Origin: Ectopseudomonas guguanensis
GTDB lineage: Bacteria; Pseudomonadota; Gammaproteobacteria; Pseudomonadales; Pseudomonadaceae
Assembly (NCBI RefSeq): GCF_900104265.1
Contig: NZ_FNJJ01000003.1
Location: 350,672-414,671, forward strand
Reading direction: 5' to 3'
Length of the DNA: 64,000 nt
The translations under genes and the position numbers were made by a program. Shown here piece after piece: positions 34,504 to 46,624 of this stretch. Each line of letters begins with the position of its first letter. The stretch's first letter is position 1. The notes beneath the pieces are model-generated. The model was given only the letters and a program-made list of their open reading frames with translations, had not been told where the DNA came from and made no database searches.

Positions 34504-35141
34504 AGCAGAAAGCTCCGCAGATCGGGGTCGGTGATGCTGGTGTCCCAGGCCTGGTCGAACTGGGCCTGGCGCTGACGAACGCGCGCCGGGTCGTTGTACA
34601 GGGTATAGCCGGACTGCTGGTCGAGCTCCGGGCGTAACAGCAGCCCGCGGTCGTCGGCAATCAGGTAGGCCAGTTCCTCGCTGGCATGGTCCGGGTTGAG
34701 TTTGCGGATATGCAGGTTCGATGACAACCGACGGGACAGGCTGAGTAGCCGATGACCTTCCTTCACGGCGCGGGTCGGGTCGCGCAGCAGGATGCGCAGG
34801 CGCGCCCGCGGGCTGCTCAGCAGAAAGCGGGTGCAGGCCTGCTGCACGCTGCTGTGGTGATAGAGCCAGGGCTCCAGGTCGTCGCTGTACAGGCACAGGC
34901 TGCGCTGGGCCTGCTGAATCAGTGCCAGCACGTGAGCGCGCGCCTCCTGCGGCTGGCTGAAGCGTTCCAGGTCCTGGTGCTGACCGAGGATGAAGGGCGC
35001 CGGCTCCCATTGCGCCGCATCCGGCGTGACGGACTGCGGGTTGTGCACGGCAAAACGCCCCGGCGACTCGAACTCGATGGCTGCCAGCTCGATGGCTTCT
35101 GGCGTATCGATCGCTTCGACCGGGGCGTCTTTTTCGTTCAT
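34500..35141 (-). CDS. PLD-fold-like protein without catalytic HKD motif
   Basis: This 213-aa cytoplasmic protein has an N-terminal acidic part (about residues 1-50) followed by a region that looks like half of a phospholipase-D fold (ALIQQAQRSLCLYSDDLEPW ... RLRILLRDPTRAVKEGHRLL ... YLIADDRGLLLRPE). The HxKxxxxD catalytic motif is absent, so it is probably not a nuclease or lipase. It starts 8 bases after the GNAT gene and overlaps the secretin-like gene by 4 bases, which suggests co-transcription. From memory the same trio lies next to aceA in P. aeruginosa. Function unknown. Confidence 0.75.
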   Translation of the reverse strand: MNEKDAPVEAIDTPEAIELAAIEFESPGRFAVHNPQSVTPDAAQWEPAPFILGQHQDLERFSQPQEARAHVLALIQQAQRSLCLYSDDLEPWLYHHSSVQQACTRFLLSSPRARLRILLRDPTRAVKEGHRLLSLSRRLSSNLHIRKLNPDHASEELAYLIADDRGLLLRPELDQQSGYTLYNDPARVRQRQAQFDQAWDTSITDPDLRSFLL

Positions 35142-35149
35142 CGGGGCCT

Positions 35150-35575
35150 CTACTGGCTGGTGCGCACCATATCCACGTGCGGTATGCCGGCGTCGAGGTA
35201 CTCGTCGCTGACAATCCTGAAGCCTAGCCTTTCATAGAACGGCGTGGCGTGCACCTGAGCGGTGAGCATTTGCTGACGCAGGCCGCGCTTTTCCGCTTCG
35301 GCGATCACCGCCTGCATCAGGGTTTCGCCGACCTTCAGGCCGCGCCAGTCCTTGAGCACCGAAACGCGGCCGATGTGACCGTCCGGCAGCAGGCGTGCGG
35401 TGCCCACCGCGTAATCACCTTCTTCGGCGAGAAAGTGCACGGCGTCGGTGTCTTCGGCGTCCCACTCCAGTTCCGGCGGCACCGATTGCTCGGCGACGAA
35501 CACGCTGTCGCGGATACGGCGAAGCTCGGCATTGTCCCTATGCCAGTCCGCGACGCGGACGGTGATCTCACTCAT
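35150..35575 (-). CDS. GNAT-family N-acetyltransferase
   Basis: This 141-aa acyl-CoA-dependent acetyltransferase has GNAT motif A at VSVLKDWRGLKVGETLMQAV (the R-x-x-G-x-G/A pyrophosphate loop is RGLKVG) and a C-terminal FYERLGFRIV motif B. It belongs to the ElaA/YjdJ-like short GNATs. The substrate cannot be told. The ATG at 35575 lies inside the end of roxA (8-base overlap), so the two are translationally linked. Confidence 0.85.
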   Translation of the reverse strand: MSEITVRVADWHRDNAELRRIRDSVFVAEQSVPPELEWDAEDTDAVHFLAEEGDYAVGTARLLPDGHIGRVSVLKDWRGLKVGETLMQAVIAEAEKRGLRQQMLTAQVHATPFYERLGFRIVSDEYLDAGIPHVDMVRTSQ

Positions 35576-36734
35576 CGGCGAACCCCAGGCTGCCCTGTTT
35601 GACCAGTTCCCATAGCAGGGTACGCCCCTCGTCATCGGCCAGCCAGGCAGCGAGGTTTTCCACATGTAACGCGTCAGCGCTGCAGATCAGCTTCAGCAGC
35701 TCGCGCAGGCTGGTCGAAACCAGGCGGCTCTGGCCGCTGGCGAACAGCACCAGGTCGTCACCGACTTCCGACCAGGCCATGCGTGCGCTGGGGTTGCGGA
35801 TGAGGATCGCGCCATCTTCCAGGGCACCGAGGAAATCTTCCTCCTCGATCTCGATGCCGGCGACCAGCTCCGGGTACTTGGGCTCGGTCATGAACTGGCC
35901 GAACCAGGTCATCAGCAGGCGCTCGTCGCTCATGTGCTCGTTGAGCAGGGCCTTGAGGCGCTCCAGGGCGTCGCGCTGGATCTGGTTGGGATCCTCGCTC
36001 GGCTGGATGTCGGCATCGCTGTAGCGCTCTTCGTCGGGCAGGAACTGGCCGAGGAAATCGGTGAAATGGGTCAGTACTTCGGCGGCGCTCGGCGCGCGGA
36101 AGCCCACGGAATAAGTCATGCAATCATCCTCAGCGGTGCCACAGTGGGCGAGGCATGGCGGCAGGTAGAGCATGTCGCCGGGTGCCAGCACCCATTCATC
36201 GGTTGGTTCGAATTCGGCCAGGATCTTCAGATCGGCGTGGGGGAGAAGCGGGCTGTCGGAATCGCACATCTGGCCGATCTGCCAGCGGCGATGACCGTGA
36301 GCCTGCAGCAGGAATACGTCGTAGTTGTCGAAATGCGGGCCGACGCCGCCGCCGGGCGCGGCGAAGCTGATCATCAGATCGTCGATGCGCCACTTGGGCA
36401 GGAACTTGAAGTCCTCCAGCAGCTCGGCCACTTCCGGGACGAACTGATCGACGGCCTGGACCAGCAGGGTCCAGTCGCGCTCGGGCAGGTCCTGGAAGGT
36501 GTCTTCGTTGAACGGGCCACGCTGCAGTTCCCAGGGGCGCTCGCCATGCTCGATCACCAGGCGCGACTCGACTTCCTCTTCCAGCGCCAGGCCGGCCAGT
36601 TCGTCCGGGCTGATCGGGCTTTCGAAGTCGGGAATGGCCTGGCGCACCAGCAGTGGTTTCTTCTGCCAGTAGTCGCGCAGGAATTCACGGGCTGTGAGGC
36701 CACCCAGCAATTGCAGCGGAGTATCAGGATTCAT
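35568..36734 (-). CDS. roxA: Ribosomal protein uL16 3-hydroxylase (RoxA/YcfD)
   Basis: This 388-aa JmjC-type Fe(II)/2-oxoglutarate oxygenase hydroxylates an arginine of ribosomal protein L16. The iron ligands are visible: HxD at His134-Asp136 (GPHFDNYDV) and the distal His197 (LPPCLAHCG). A winged-helix-like C-terminal domain follows the JmjC core. The N-terminal WQKKPLLVRQAI is typical. Length and neighbours match the PAO1 arrangement beside purB. It needs oxygen and 2-oxoglutarate, the product of the nearby isocitrate dehydrogenases. Confidence 0.88.
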   Translation of the reverse strand: MNPDTPLQLLGGLTAREFLRDYWQKKPLLVRQAIPDFESPISPDELAGLALEEEVESRLVIEHGERPWELQRGPFNEDTFQDLPERDWTLLVQAVDQFVPEVAELLEDFKFLPKWRIDDLMISFAAPGGGVGPHFDNYDVFLLQAHGHRRWQIGQMCDSDSPLLPHADLKILAEFEPTDEWVLAPGDMLYLPPCLAHCGTAEDDCMTYSVGFRAPSAAEVLTHFTDFLGQFLPDEERYSDADIQPSEDPNQIQRDALERLKALLNEHMSDERLLMTWFGQFMTEPKYPELVAGIEIEEEDFLGALEDGAILIRNPSARMAWSEVGDDLVLFASGQSRLVSTSLRELLKLICSADALHVENLAAWLADDEGRTLLWELVKQGSLGFADE

Positions 36735-36763
36735 CAGTAAGCCCTTGAAATGAATAAAAACCT

Positions 36764-36793
36764 TAAAACAAAAACGCCCGGCTCAGCCGGGCG
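36764..36793 (-). terminator. Terminator downstream of purB
   Basis: CGCCCGGC-TCA-GCCGGGCG forms a perfect 8-bp stem (36775-36793), followed on the minus strand by TTTTTGTTTT. It separates purB from roxA. Confidence 0.85.
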
Positions 36794-36799
36794 TCCTTG

Positions 36800-36942
36800 G
36801 CGGACTGTCGAAAAACGCAGGCGAGGCAGGCAAGACAAGGCAAAAGCGGCCGAAGAAGCGGAGTTTACGTGCTGTAAATGAGCATTCTGAGGCCGGTTTT
36901 AACGCAGTATTGCCAACGCAGGTAGTTTTTCGGCTGTCTGCC
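36800..36942. repeat. About 140-bp element with inverted ends between purB and its terminator
   Basis: The segment begins GACTGTCGAAAAAC and ends GTTTTTCGGCTGTC, imperfect inverted repeats, and encloses a purine-rich stretch (GCAAGACAAGGCAAAAGCGG) and an AT-rich core (GTTTACGTGCTGTAAATGAG). It has no coding capacity. I believe near-identical copies recur in P. mendocina/P. stutzeri-like genomes as a small non-autonomous repeat, but this is from memory. Confidence 0.55.
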
Positions 36943-36955
36943 AGGCTGGTGTCGC

Positions 36956-38446
<1,491 letters not shown>

Positions 38447-38474
38447 TCATACATGAAAACCGACGCTTGGTCGC

Positions 38475-39338
38475 CTATGCCCTGCGCCTGGCGACTGATA
38501 ACAGACTGGCGGCAAAGATCAGCGCCGCGCCGAGCAGCGACAGGCTGTCCGGCGTCTCGCCCCAGAGCAGCCAGGCGATGATGCCGGCGAAGACGATGGC
38601 CAGGTAGGCGACCGGGCCGATCAGCCCGGGCGGCGCCAGGCCATAGGCGCGCGACATGATCACCTGGCTGGCGGTGGCCAGCAGGCCGATGCCCAGCAGC
38701 CAGCTTAGTTGCGTGGCATCGAGCGGTTGCCAGCTCCAGGTCAGCGGGATGGCGGAAAACAGTGCGCTGAACAGCGAGAAATAGAAGACGATGCGCGTCG
38801 CCGGCTCGCTGTCGCTCATCTCGCGGATGGAAACGAAGGCGAAGGCGGCCAGCAGGCTGGCCGCCAGACCGACCAGGGCTGCACCTTCGAACAGTGCGGC
38901 GCTGGGTTTGGCCACCAGCAGCACCCCGCACAGGCCGATCAGGCTGCTGATCAGCATGCGCCGGGTCAGCGGCTCCTTGAGCCAGATATGCGCGATCAGC
39001 GGGGTGAACACCGGCGCCGAGTAGGTGAACAGCATGGCGTCGGCCAGGGGCAGATGGGCGATGGCGTAGAAGAAGCAGTACATCGCCGCCAGGCCGTAGG
39101 TGGTGCGCCACAGGTGGGATTTCAGGCGGGTCGTGCGCAGCGGGCGGACGCCGCGCACGAGCAGCAGCGGCAAAAAGAACAGCACGCCGACCAGGTTGCG
39201 GAAGAACACCACCGACTCGTTGTTGACGCTGGCGGAGACCTCGCGGATGCCGACTCCGGTGAAGGCGAACAGCAGTGCCGAGAGCGCCAGCAGCAGGGCA
39301 CCCTGAAGGGGTTTGACGCTGCGGCTGGCGGGCTCCAT
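38475..39338 (-). CDS. DMT-superfamily (EamA) metabolite exporter
   Basis: This 287-aa inner-membrane protein has about ten helices arranged as two EamA repeats of five. The duplicated motif is clear in YGLAAMYCFFYAIAHLPLAD and YGLAPPGLIGPVAYLAIVFA. The substrate cannot be assigned by sequence; riboflavin, amino-acid and nucleoside exporters share this fold. The ATG at 39338 (MEPASRSVKPL) stands 2 bases after the hflD stop, so it is the last gene of the mnmA-hflD group. Confidence 0.85.
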   Translation of the reverse strand: MEPASRSVKPLQGALLLALSALLFAFTGVGIREVSASVNNESVVFFRNLVGVLFFLPLLLVRGVRPLRTTRLKSHLWRTTYGLAAMYCFFYAIAHLPLADAMLFTYSAPVFTPLIAHIWLKEPLTRRMLISSLIGLCGVLLVAKPSAALFEGAALVGLAASLLAAFAFVSIREMSDSEPATRIVFYFSLFSALFSAIPLTWSWQPLDATQLSWLLGIGLLATASQVIMSRAYGLAPPGLIGPVAYLAIVFAGIIAWLLWGETPDSLSLLGAALIFAASLLSVARRRA

Positions 39339-39340
39339 GG

Positions 39341-39961
39341 TCAGTTTCGCGTCATGTCGTAGAGCGCCTTGAGCAGCTTGCCGCGGCTGAAAACCAGCTG
39401 CCAGCGGTGGCCGCCGAGCTGGCGCCACAGGCGCGCCGAGCGAATGCCGGCGAGCAGCAGGGCGCGGATCTTCGCTGCGTTGTTCGGCTGCTGCAGGAAG
39501 CGCATGTCGCCGTGCACCTGGATGCGCTGGCGGAAGGTGCTGATGGTGTCCTGGTACAGGCCGCCGCAGGCGGCGATGACATTGTCGTGGACCAGGCCGA
39601 AATGCTCGACCTGTTGCTGGATCTGGTCCAGGCGGCTGCCCATGATCTGCAGCATGTCGCTGCGCTTGTCCAGCTGGCGCTCCAGGCCGATCATCGCCAG
39701 GGAGTAGCGCAGCGGCTCGCGCTGCAGGGCGGACGGGTTGCGTTCCAGCGAACTGATCAGTGCGCGATAGCCATCACGCAGGTTGAGATCGTCGCCGCCG
39801 TAGACGTCCAGCGTGGTTTGCGGATCGCGCACCAGCAGGCTGCCGAGCATGCAGCCCATCGAGGCTTCGCTGACCTGGCCGGTGCGGGCGATCTTGTCGG
39901 CCAGCACGGCGGCTTCGAATACCGCGCCGAGCGCGACCAGCTGTTCCTGCATCGGAGTCAT
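39341..39961 (-). CDS. hflD: High-frequency lysogenisation protein HflD homologue
   Basis: This 206-aa mainly helical peripheral membrane protein of the HflD/YcfC family starts with the typical [20 protein letters not shown]. In E. coli HflD binds lambda CII; its native role in Pseudomonas is not known. The ATG at 39961 overlaps the mnmA stop by 4 bases, the same mnmA-hflD-purB arrangement as in E. coli, which points to an old functional link with tRNA thiolation. Confidence 0.88.
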   Translation of the reverse strand: MTPMQEQLVALGAVFEAAVLADKIARTGQVSEASMGCMLGSLLVRDPQTTLDVYGGDDLNLRDGYRALISSLERNPSALQREPLRYSLAMIGLERQLDKRSDMLQIMGSRLDQIQQQVEHFGLVHDNVIAACGGLYQDTISTFRQRIQVHGDMRFLQQPNNAAKIRALLLAGIRSARLWRQLGGHRWQLVFSRGKLLKALYDMTRN

Positions 39962-41070
39962 CGGGCGTCCTCGTACCAGGCTTGCGCGGTTTCGATCACG
40001 CCGCCGCCGAGGCACACCTCACCGTCGTAGAACACCACGGACTGACCTGGGGTAACGGCGCGCTGCGGCTCGTCGAACACGGCGCGATAGCCGTTCTCGG
40101 TCTTCTCCAGGGTGCAGGCCTGGTCGCTCTGGCGGTAACGCACCTTGGCCGTGAGGCGGCGCGGCGTGCTCAGGTCCACGGGGTTGACCCAGTAGATGTC
40201 CGAGGCGAGCAGGGCGCGGGAGAACAGCCAGGGGTGTTCGTTGCCCTGACCGACGATCAGCACGTTGCGCGTCAGGTCCTTGCGCAGCACGTACCAGGGA
40301 TCATCGCTGGCGTCCTTGAGACCGCCGATGCCGAGGCCCTGGCGCTGGCCGATGGTGTGGTACATCAGACCGTGATGACGGCCGATGACCTGACCTTCAG
40401 TGGTTTCGATATCACCCGGCTGCGCCGGCAGGTACTGCTTGAGAAAGTCGCTGAAGCGGCGTTCGCCAATGAAGCAGATACCGGTGGAGTCCTTCTTCTT
40501 CGCCGTGGCCAGCTCGTATTTTTCGGCAATGGCGCGTACCTGCGGTTTTTCCAGCTCGCCGACCGGGAACAGGGTCTTGGCGATCTGCTCGCCGCCGACG
40601 GCGTGCAGGAAGTAGCTCTGATCCTTGTTCGGGTCCAGGCCCTTGAGCAGTTCGGTGCGGCCGTCGATATCGCGACGGCGCACGTAGTGGCCGGTGGCGA
40701 TCAGGTCGGCGCCGAGGCTCAGGGCGTAGTCGAGGAAGGCTTTGAACTTGATCTCGCGGTTGCAAAGGATGTCCGGGTTCGGCGTACGTCCGGCCTTGTA
40801 TTCGGCCAGGAAGTGCTCGAACACGTTGTCCCAGTACTCGGCGGCGAAGTTGGCGGTATGCAGCTTGATGCCGATGCGGTCGCATACGGCCTGGGCGTCG
40901 GCCAGGTCGTCCATGGCGGTGCAGTACTCGGTGCCGTCGTCTTCGTCCCAGTTCTTCATGAACAGGCCTTCGACCTGATAACCCTGCTCCAGCAGCAGCA
41001 GGGCGGAAACGGACGAGTCGACGCCGCCGGACATGCCGACGATCACGCGTTGGGTGCTAGGTGCTTGCAT
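39958..41070 (-). CDS. mnmA: tRNA-specific 2-thiouridylase
   Basis: This 370-aa enzyme makes the 2-thio group of 5-methylaminomethyl-2-thiouridine at wobble position 34 of tRNA Lys, Glu and Gln. The ATP pyrophosphatase PP-loop GMSGGVDSS is at 12-20. The catalytic cysteines are Cys103 ([10 protein letters not shown]) and Cys199 (GICFIG). It receives sulfur from TusE, whose genes lie at about 62-63 kb here. Confidence 0.95.
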   Translation of the reverse strand: MQAPSTQRVIVGMSGGVDSSVSALLLLEQGYQVEGLFMKNWDEDDGTEYCTAMDDLADAQAVCDRIGIKLHTANFAAEYWDNVFEHFLAEYKAGRTPNPDILCNREIKFKAFLDYALSLGADLIATGHYVRRRDIDGRTELLKGLDPNKDQSYFLHAVGGEQIAKTLFPVGELEKPQVRAIAEKYELATAKKKDSTGICFIGERRFSDFLKQYLPAQPGDIETTEGQVIGRHHGLMYHTIGQRQGLGIGGLKDASDDPWYVLRKDLTRNVLIVGQGNEHPWLFSRALLASDIYWVNPVDLSTPRRLTAKVRYRQSDQACTLEKTENGYRAVFDEPQRAVTPGQSVVFYDGEVCLGGGVIETAQAWYEDAR

Positions 41071-41113
41071 GGGAATCTGCGAGTGAAGCCTGAAAAGTTG
41101 TCGAGTTTAACAG

Positions 41114-41177
41114 GTAGGGTGCGCTATGCGCACCGAGCACCTGCCACGGTGTCTGTGGTGCGCACGGCGCACCCTAC
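41114..41177. repeat. GTAGGGTGCGC-type inverted repeat
   Basis: Arms at 41114-41134 (GTAGGGTGCGCTATGCGCAC plus C) and 41157-41177 (GGTGCGCACGGCGCACCCTA plus C) face each other across 22 bases. It lies in the gap between the Nudix gene and mnmA. The same type recurs at 58281 and as one arm at 31412. Confidence 0.8.
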
Positions 41178-41207
41178 GCAACGGCATATGCTCGCGATCA
41201 ATCGCGC

Positions 41208-41648
41208 TTAGTCACGCACCAGCTCCAGAGAACCTCGGATGCCGGCCAGGTAATCATCCACGCAACGCAACACCAGCTCGCTGCGCCAGCGCTCCGGCTG
41301 GGCGGCCAGCTCGTCGCGGGTCAGCCAGGTGATGCCGCTGATGTCGCTGTCCAGCTCGCGCGCGGGGTCATGGCGCACGGGGCGGGCGCTGAAGCATACG
41401 CGCTGGTAGGTCACGCCGTTGCTCGGCGCGGTATAGAGGTAGATGCCGAGCAGGCCGGTGAGTTCGACTTCCCAGCCGGTCTCCTCGAGTGTTTCGCGTA
41501 GTGCGGCTTCGCGCAGCGATTCCTTGGCTTCCAGATGGCCGGCCGGCTGGTTGAGCACCATACGGCCAGCCTTGAATTCGTCGACGAACAGAAAACGGCC
41601 ATCGTCTTCGATTACTGTGGCCACGGTGATATGGGGTTGCCAGTCCAT
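41208..41648 (-). CDS. nudJ: Nudix hydrolase, NudJ type
   Basis: This 146-aa phosphatase has a complete Nudix box at residues 37-59 ([14 protein letters not shown] followed by RETLEETGW), fitting GX5EX7REUXEEXGU. NudJ/YmfB of E. coli cleaves thiamine pyrophosphate and nucleoside tri- and diphosphates. Its position next to mnmA supports NudJ. The ATG at 41648 begins [14 protein letters not shown]; the open frame continues upstream into a REP-like repeat but those codons (AELAPTEF) are repeat-derived and not likely translated. Confidence 0.87.
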   Translation of the reverse strand: MDWQPHITVATVIEDDGRFLFVDEFKAGRMVLNQPAGHLEAKESLREAALRETLEETGWEVELTGLLGIYLYTAPSNGVTYQRVCFSARPVRHDPARELDSDISGITWLTRDELAAQPERWRSELVLRCVDDYLAGIRGSLELVRD

Positions 41649-41685
41649 TTCGGTGCTCCAAAAAACGATCAGCGTGCAGAATTCT

Positions 41686-41740
41686 GTAGGAGCGAGCTCT
41701 GCTCGCGAAAAACGGCTTCGCAAGCAGAGCTCGCTCCTGC
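41686..41740. repeat. REP-like inverted repeat upstream of nudJ
   Basis: Arms at 41686-41709 (GTAGGAGCGAGCTCTGCTCG...) and 41717-41740 are near-perfect inverse copies, with 2 mismatches, and only 7 bases apart. Same element as at 7734 and 17253. It lies between the idh terminator and nudJ, 38 bases from the nudJ start. Confidence 0.87.
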
Positions 41741-41759
41741 GGAGATTGTTCGCGTCTAC

Positions 41760-41792
41760 AAATAAAGAACCCCGGCACTAGGCCGGGGTTCT
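41760..41792 (-). terminator. Terminator of idh
   Basis: AGAACCCCGGC and GCCGGGGTTCT form a perfect 11-bp stem (41766-41792) with a 5-base loop just after the idh stop. The minus strand continues TTTATTTG. Confidence 0.88.
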
Positions 41793-41810
41793 TCTGACAC
41801 TCAAGCCTTA

Positions 41811-44039
<2,229 letters not shown>

Positions 44040-44401
44040 TTAGCGTTAACTCTCTTCTTTGCTGAGCGCGCATAGAAACTCGACCTGCGCTGGTAGGCGC
44101 CTGGGCCCCATGGTGGCGGGGCCGGGTCGAGGACTCGCCGCGGTGATGTTGGATGCACCCGTAGAGTGTCGAGCATTTCGATCCGGCAGACAGTGGTGGC
44201 CGTTTACCGGTTTCAAGAGGTTGCTGCCTGGTTCCAGACAGTTGGCCCCTTATGACTCGTTAGTCACCTAAGCAGTATACCACTGCGGCACCTCGCCGCA
44301 GAATGCCCAGTTGAATAAGACCTTTGCACATGTGTCTGAGCTCCGAGGTTTGCGCTACTCTCGGGAGTGCACACTGTCTAACCACAAGATGGAGTCCAGC
44401 A
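44040..44401. other. Divergent idh/icd control region
   Basis: These 362 bases separate the two isocitrate dehydrogenase genes. They hold a candidate idh promoter (44274-44282), a partly overlapping inverted repeat GCAGT-ATACC-ACTGC (44272-44286), a second repeat GACT-CGTT-AGTC nearby, and the icd ribosome-binding site GGAG. No coding frame is credible. Confidence 0.55.
44274..44282 (-). promoter_or_regulatory. Candidate extended -10 promoter of idh
   Basis: The minus strand reads TGGTATACT: a TGn extension followed by TATACT (5/6). No good -35 is seen at 17 bases, as is usual for extended -10 promoters. It lies inside a short inverted repeat, which could be an operator. Confidence 0.4.
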
Positions 44402-45658
<1,257 letters not shown>

Positions 45659-45681
45659 TCGGCAGACCGATTCAGAGTGTG

Positions 45682-45711
45682 AAAAAAGGCCGGTCACATG
45701 ACCGGCCTTTT
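45682..45711. terminator. Bidirectional terminator between icd and cspD
   Basis: AAAGGCCGGTCA and TGACCGGCCTTT form a perfect 12-bp stem (45685-45710) with a 2-base loop, flanked by A and T runs on both sides, suiting both converging genes. Confidence 0.88.
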
Positions 45712-45732
45712 CGTGGCGATTTGCCAGGCAGC

Positions 45733-46002
45733 TCAGACTTCGACGGTGCTTGCGGTTTTTTGCACCTGAGGTAAGGCTGCAGGGGCATCCTGGGTGGTGG
45801 TAACCGCGCTGATATTGACTGCATGCAGCCCTTTGGGGCCTTGCACGATCTCGAAGCGGACCGGCTGGCCGGCCTTGAGCGTTTTATAACCGTCCATTTG
45901 GATGGCCGAGTAGTGGGCGAACAGGTCCTCATCTCGGCCGTCGGCCAGGATGAATCCGTAGCCCTTGGCGTTGTTGAACCACTTGACCTTACCGCTGAGC
46001 AT
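45733..46002 (-). CDS. cspD: Cold-shock-domain protein CspD
   Basis: This 89-aa protein has one cold-shock domain with RNP1 KGYGFI and RNP2 DLFAHYSAI and starts MLSGKVKWFNNAKGYGFI, followed by an 18-residue Ala/Thr/Val-rich tail (APAALPQVQKTASTVEV). CspD in E. coli blocks replication in stationary phase. Its place next to clpS, on the opposite strand, is conserved in gammaproteobacteria. The ATG at 46002 is chosen because the domain begins there. Confidence 0.92.
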   Translation of the reverse strand: MLSGKVKWFNNAKGYGFILADGRDEDLFAHYSAIQMDGYKTLKAGQPVRFEIVQGPKGLHAVNISAVTTTQDAPAALPQVQKTASTVEV

Positions 46003-46232
46003 GCTGATATCCCTCTGCAAAGGACTCCATCTCTGGAGTATCATCCACTTCGATTCCGCGCGATCACCAACCAGGCTGGGCGAAGCGTGGAATCCCTGAT
46101 ACCCGCTAATGGGTATTCTTTTGTTGTAACACCCTTTTGCCGTTAGTCAAGGCTATACGGCGGATGGCTGAGAAGTCAGTCAAAATCCCTCTAGCATCCC
46201 TGTTCGCCCGGCCTCGAACCTCTGATTTCAGC

Positions 46233-46595
46233 ATGCATGCAAGTAGCCAGATTCGACTAACATTCAATCAGGATCGCCCGTCAGAGCATGAGGATGACTC
46301 CTCTGGTGTTGCTGTTCAGGAATCCAAGCCAGCATTGCAGGCACCACCGATGTACAAGGTGGTCTTATTCAATGACGACTACACCCCGATGGATTTCGTC
46401 GTCGAAGTGCTTGAAACGTTTTTCGGCATGAACCGGGAGCTGGCGACCAAGATCATGCTGGCCGTCCATACGGAAGGGCGTGCGGTATGTGGTGTGTACA
46501 CCCGTGATATTGCAGAGACCAAGGCGTTGCAGGTCAACCAGTACGCACGGGAGAGTCAGCATCCGCTACTCTGTGAAATAGAGAAGGACGGTTAA
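46233..46595 (+). CDS. clpS: ATP-dependent protease adaptor ClpS
   Basis: This 120-aa adaptor delivers proteins with N-degrons (Leu, Phe, Tyr, Trp at the N-terminus) to ClpAP. The pocket residues are conserved: NDD at 47-49 in [17 protein letters not shown] and His79 in [10 protein letters not shown]. The ATG at 46233 ([14 protein letters not shown]) is the family start, though the ribosome-binding site is weak and an in-frame ATG at 46164 exists. It lies 29 bases before clpA and forms an operon with it. Confidence 0.94.
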   Translation: MHASSQIRLTFNQDRPSEHEDDSSGVAVQESKPALQAPPMYKVVLFNDDYTPMDFVVEVLETFFGMNRELATKIMLAVHTEGRAVCGVYTRDIAETKALQVNQYARESQHPLLCEIEKDG

Positions 46596-46624
46596 CGCCG
46601 GCCACTTGGGTATGAGGTGAAGCT

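Noticed and set aside
34504..35214. A long upstream extension of the secretin-like gene through the PLD-like gene
   Set aside because: The extension is Arg/Pro/Ala-rich shadow translation; the ATG at 34503 starts a clean Sec signal peptide.
41649..41723. Longer start of the Nudix protein reading into the repeat
   Set aside because: The added residues come from the repeat, and the family start [12 protein letters not shown] follows directly at 41648.
44330..44400. A sigma-70 promoter for icd around TTGCAC or CTACTCT
   Set aside because: No -35/-10 pair with 16-18 base spacing was found; the start must be mapped.
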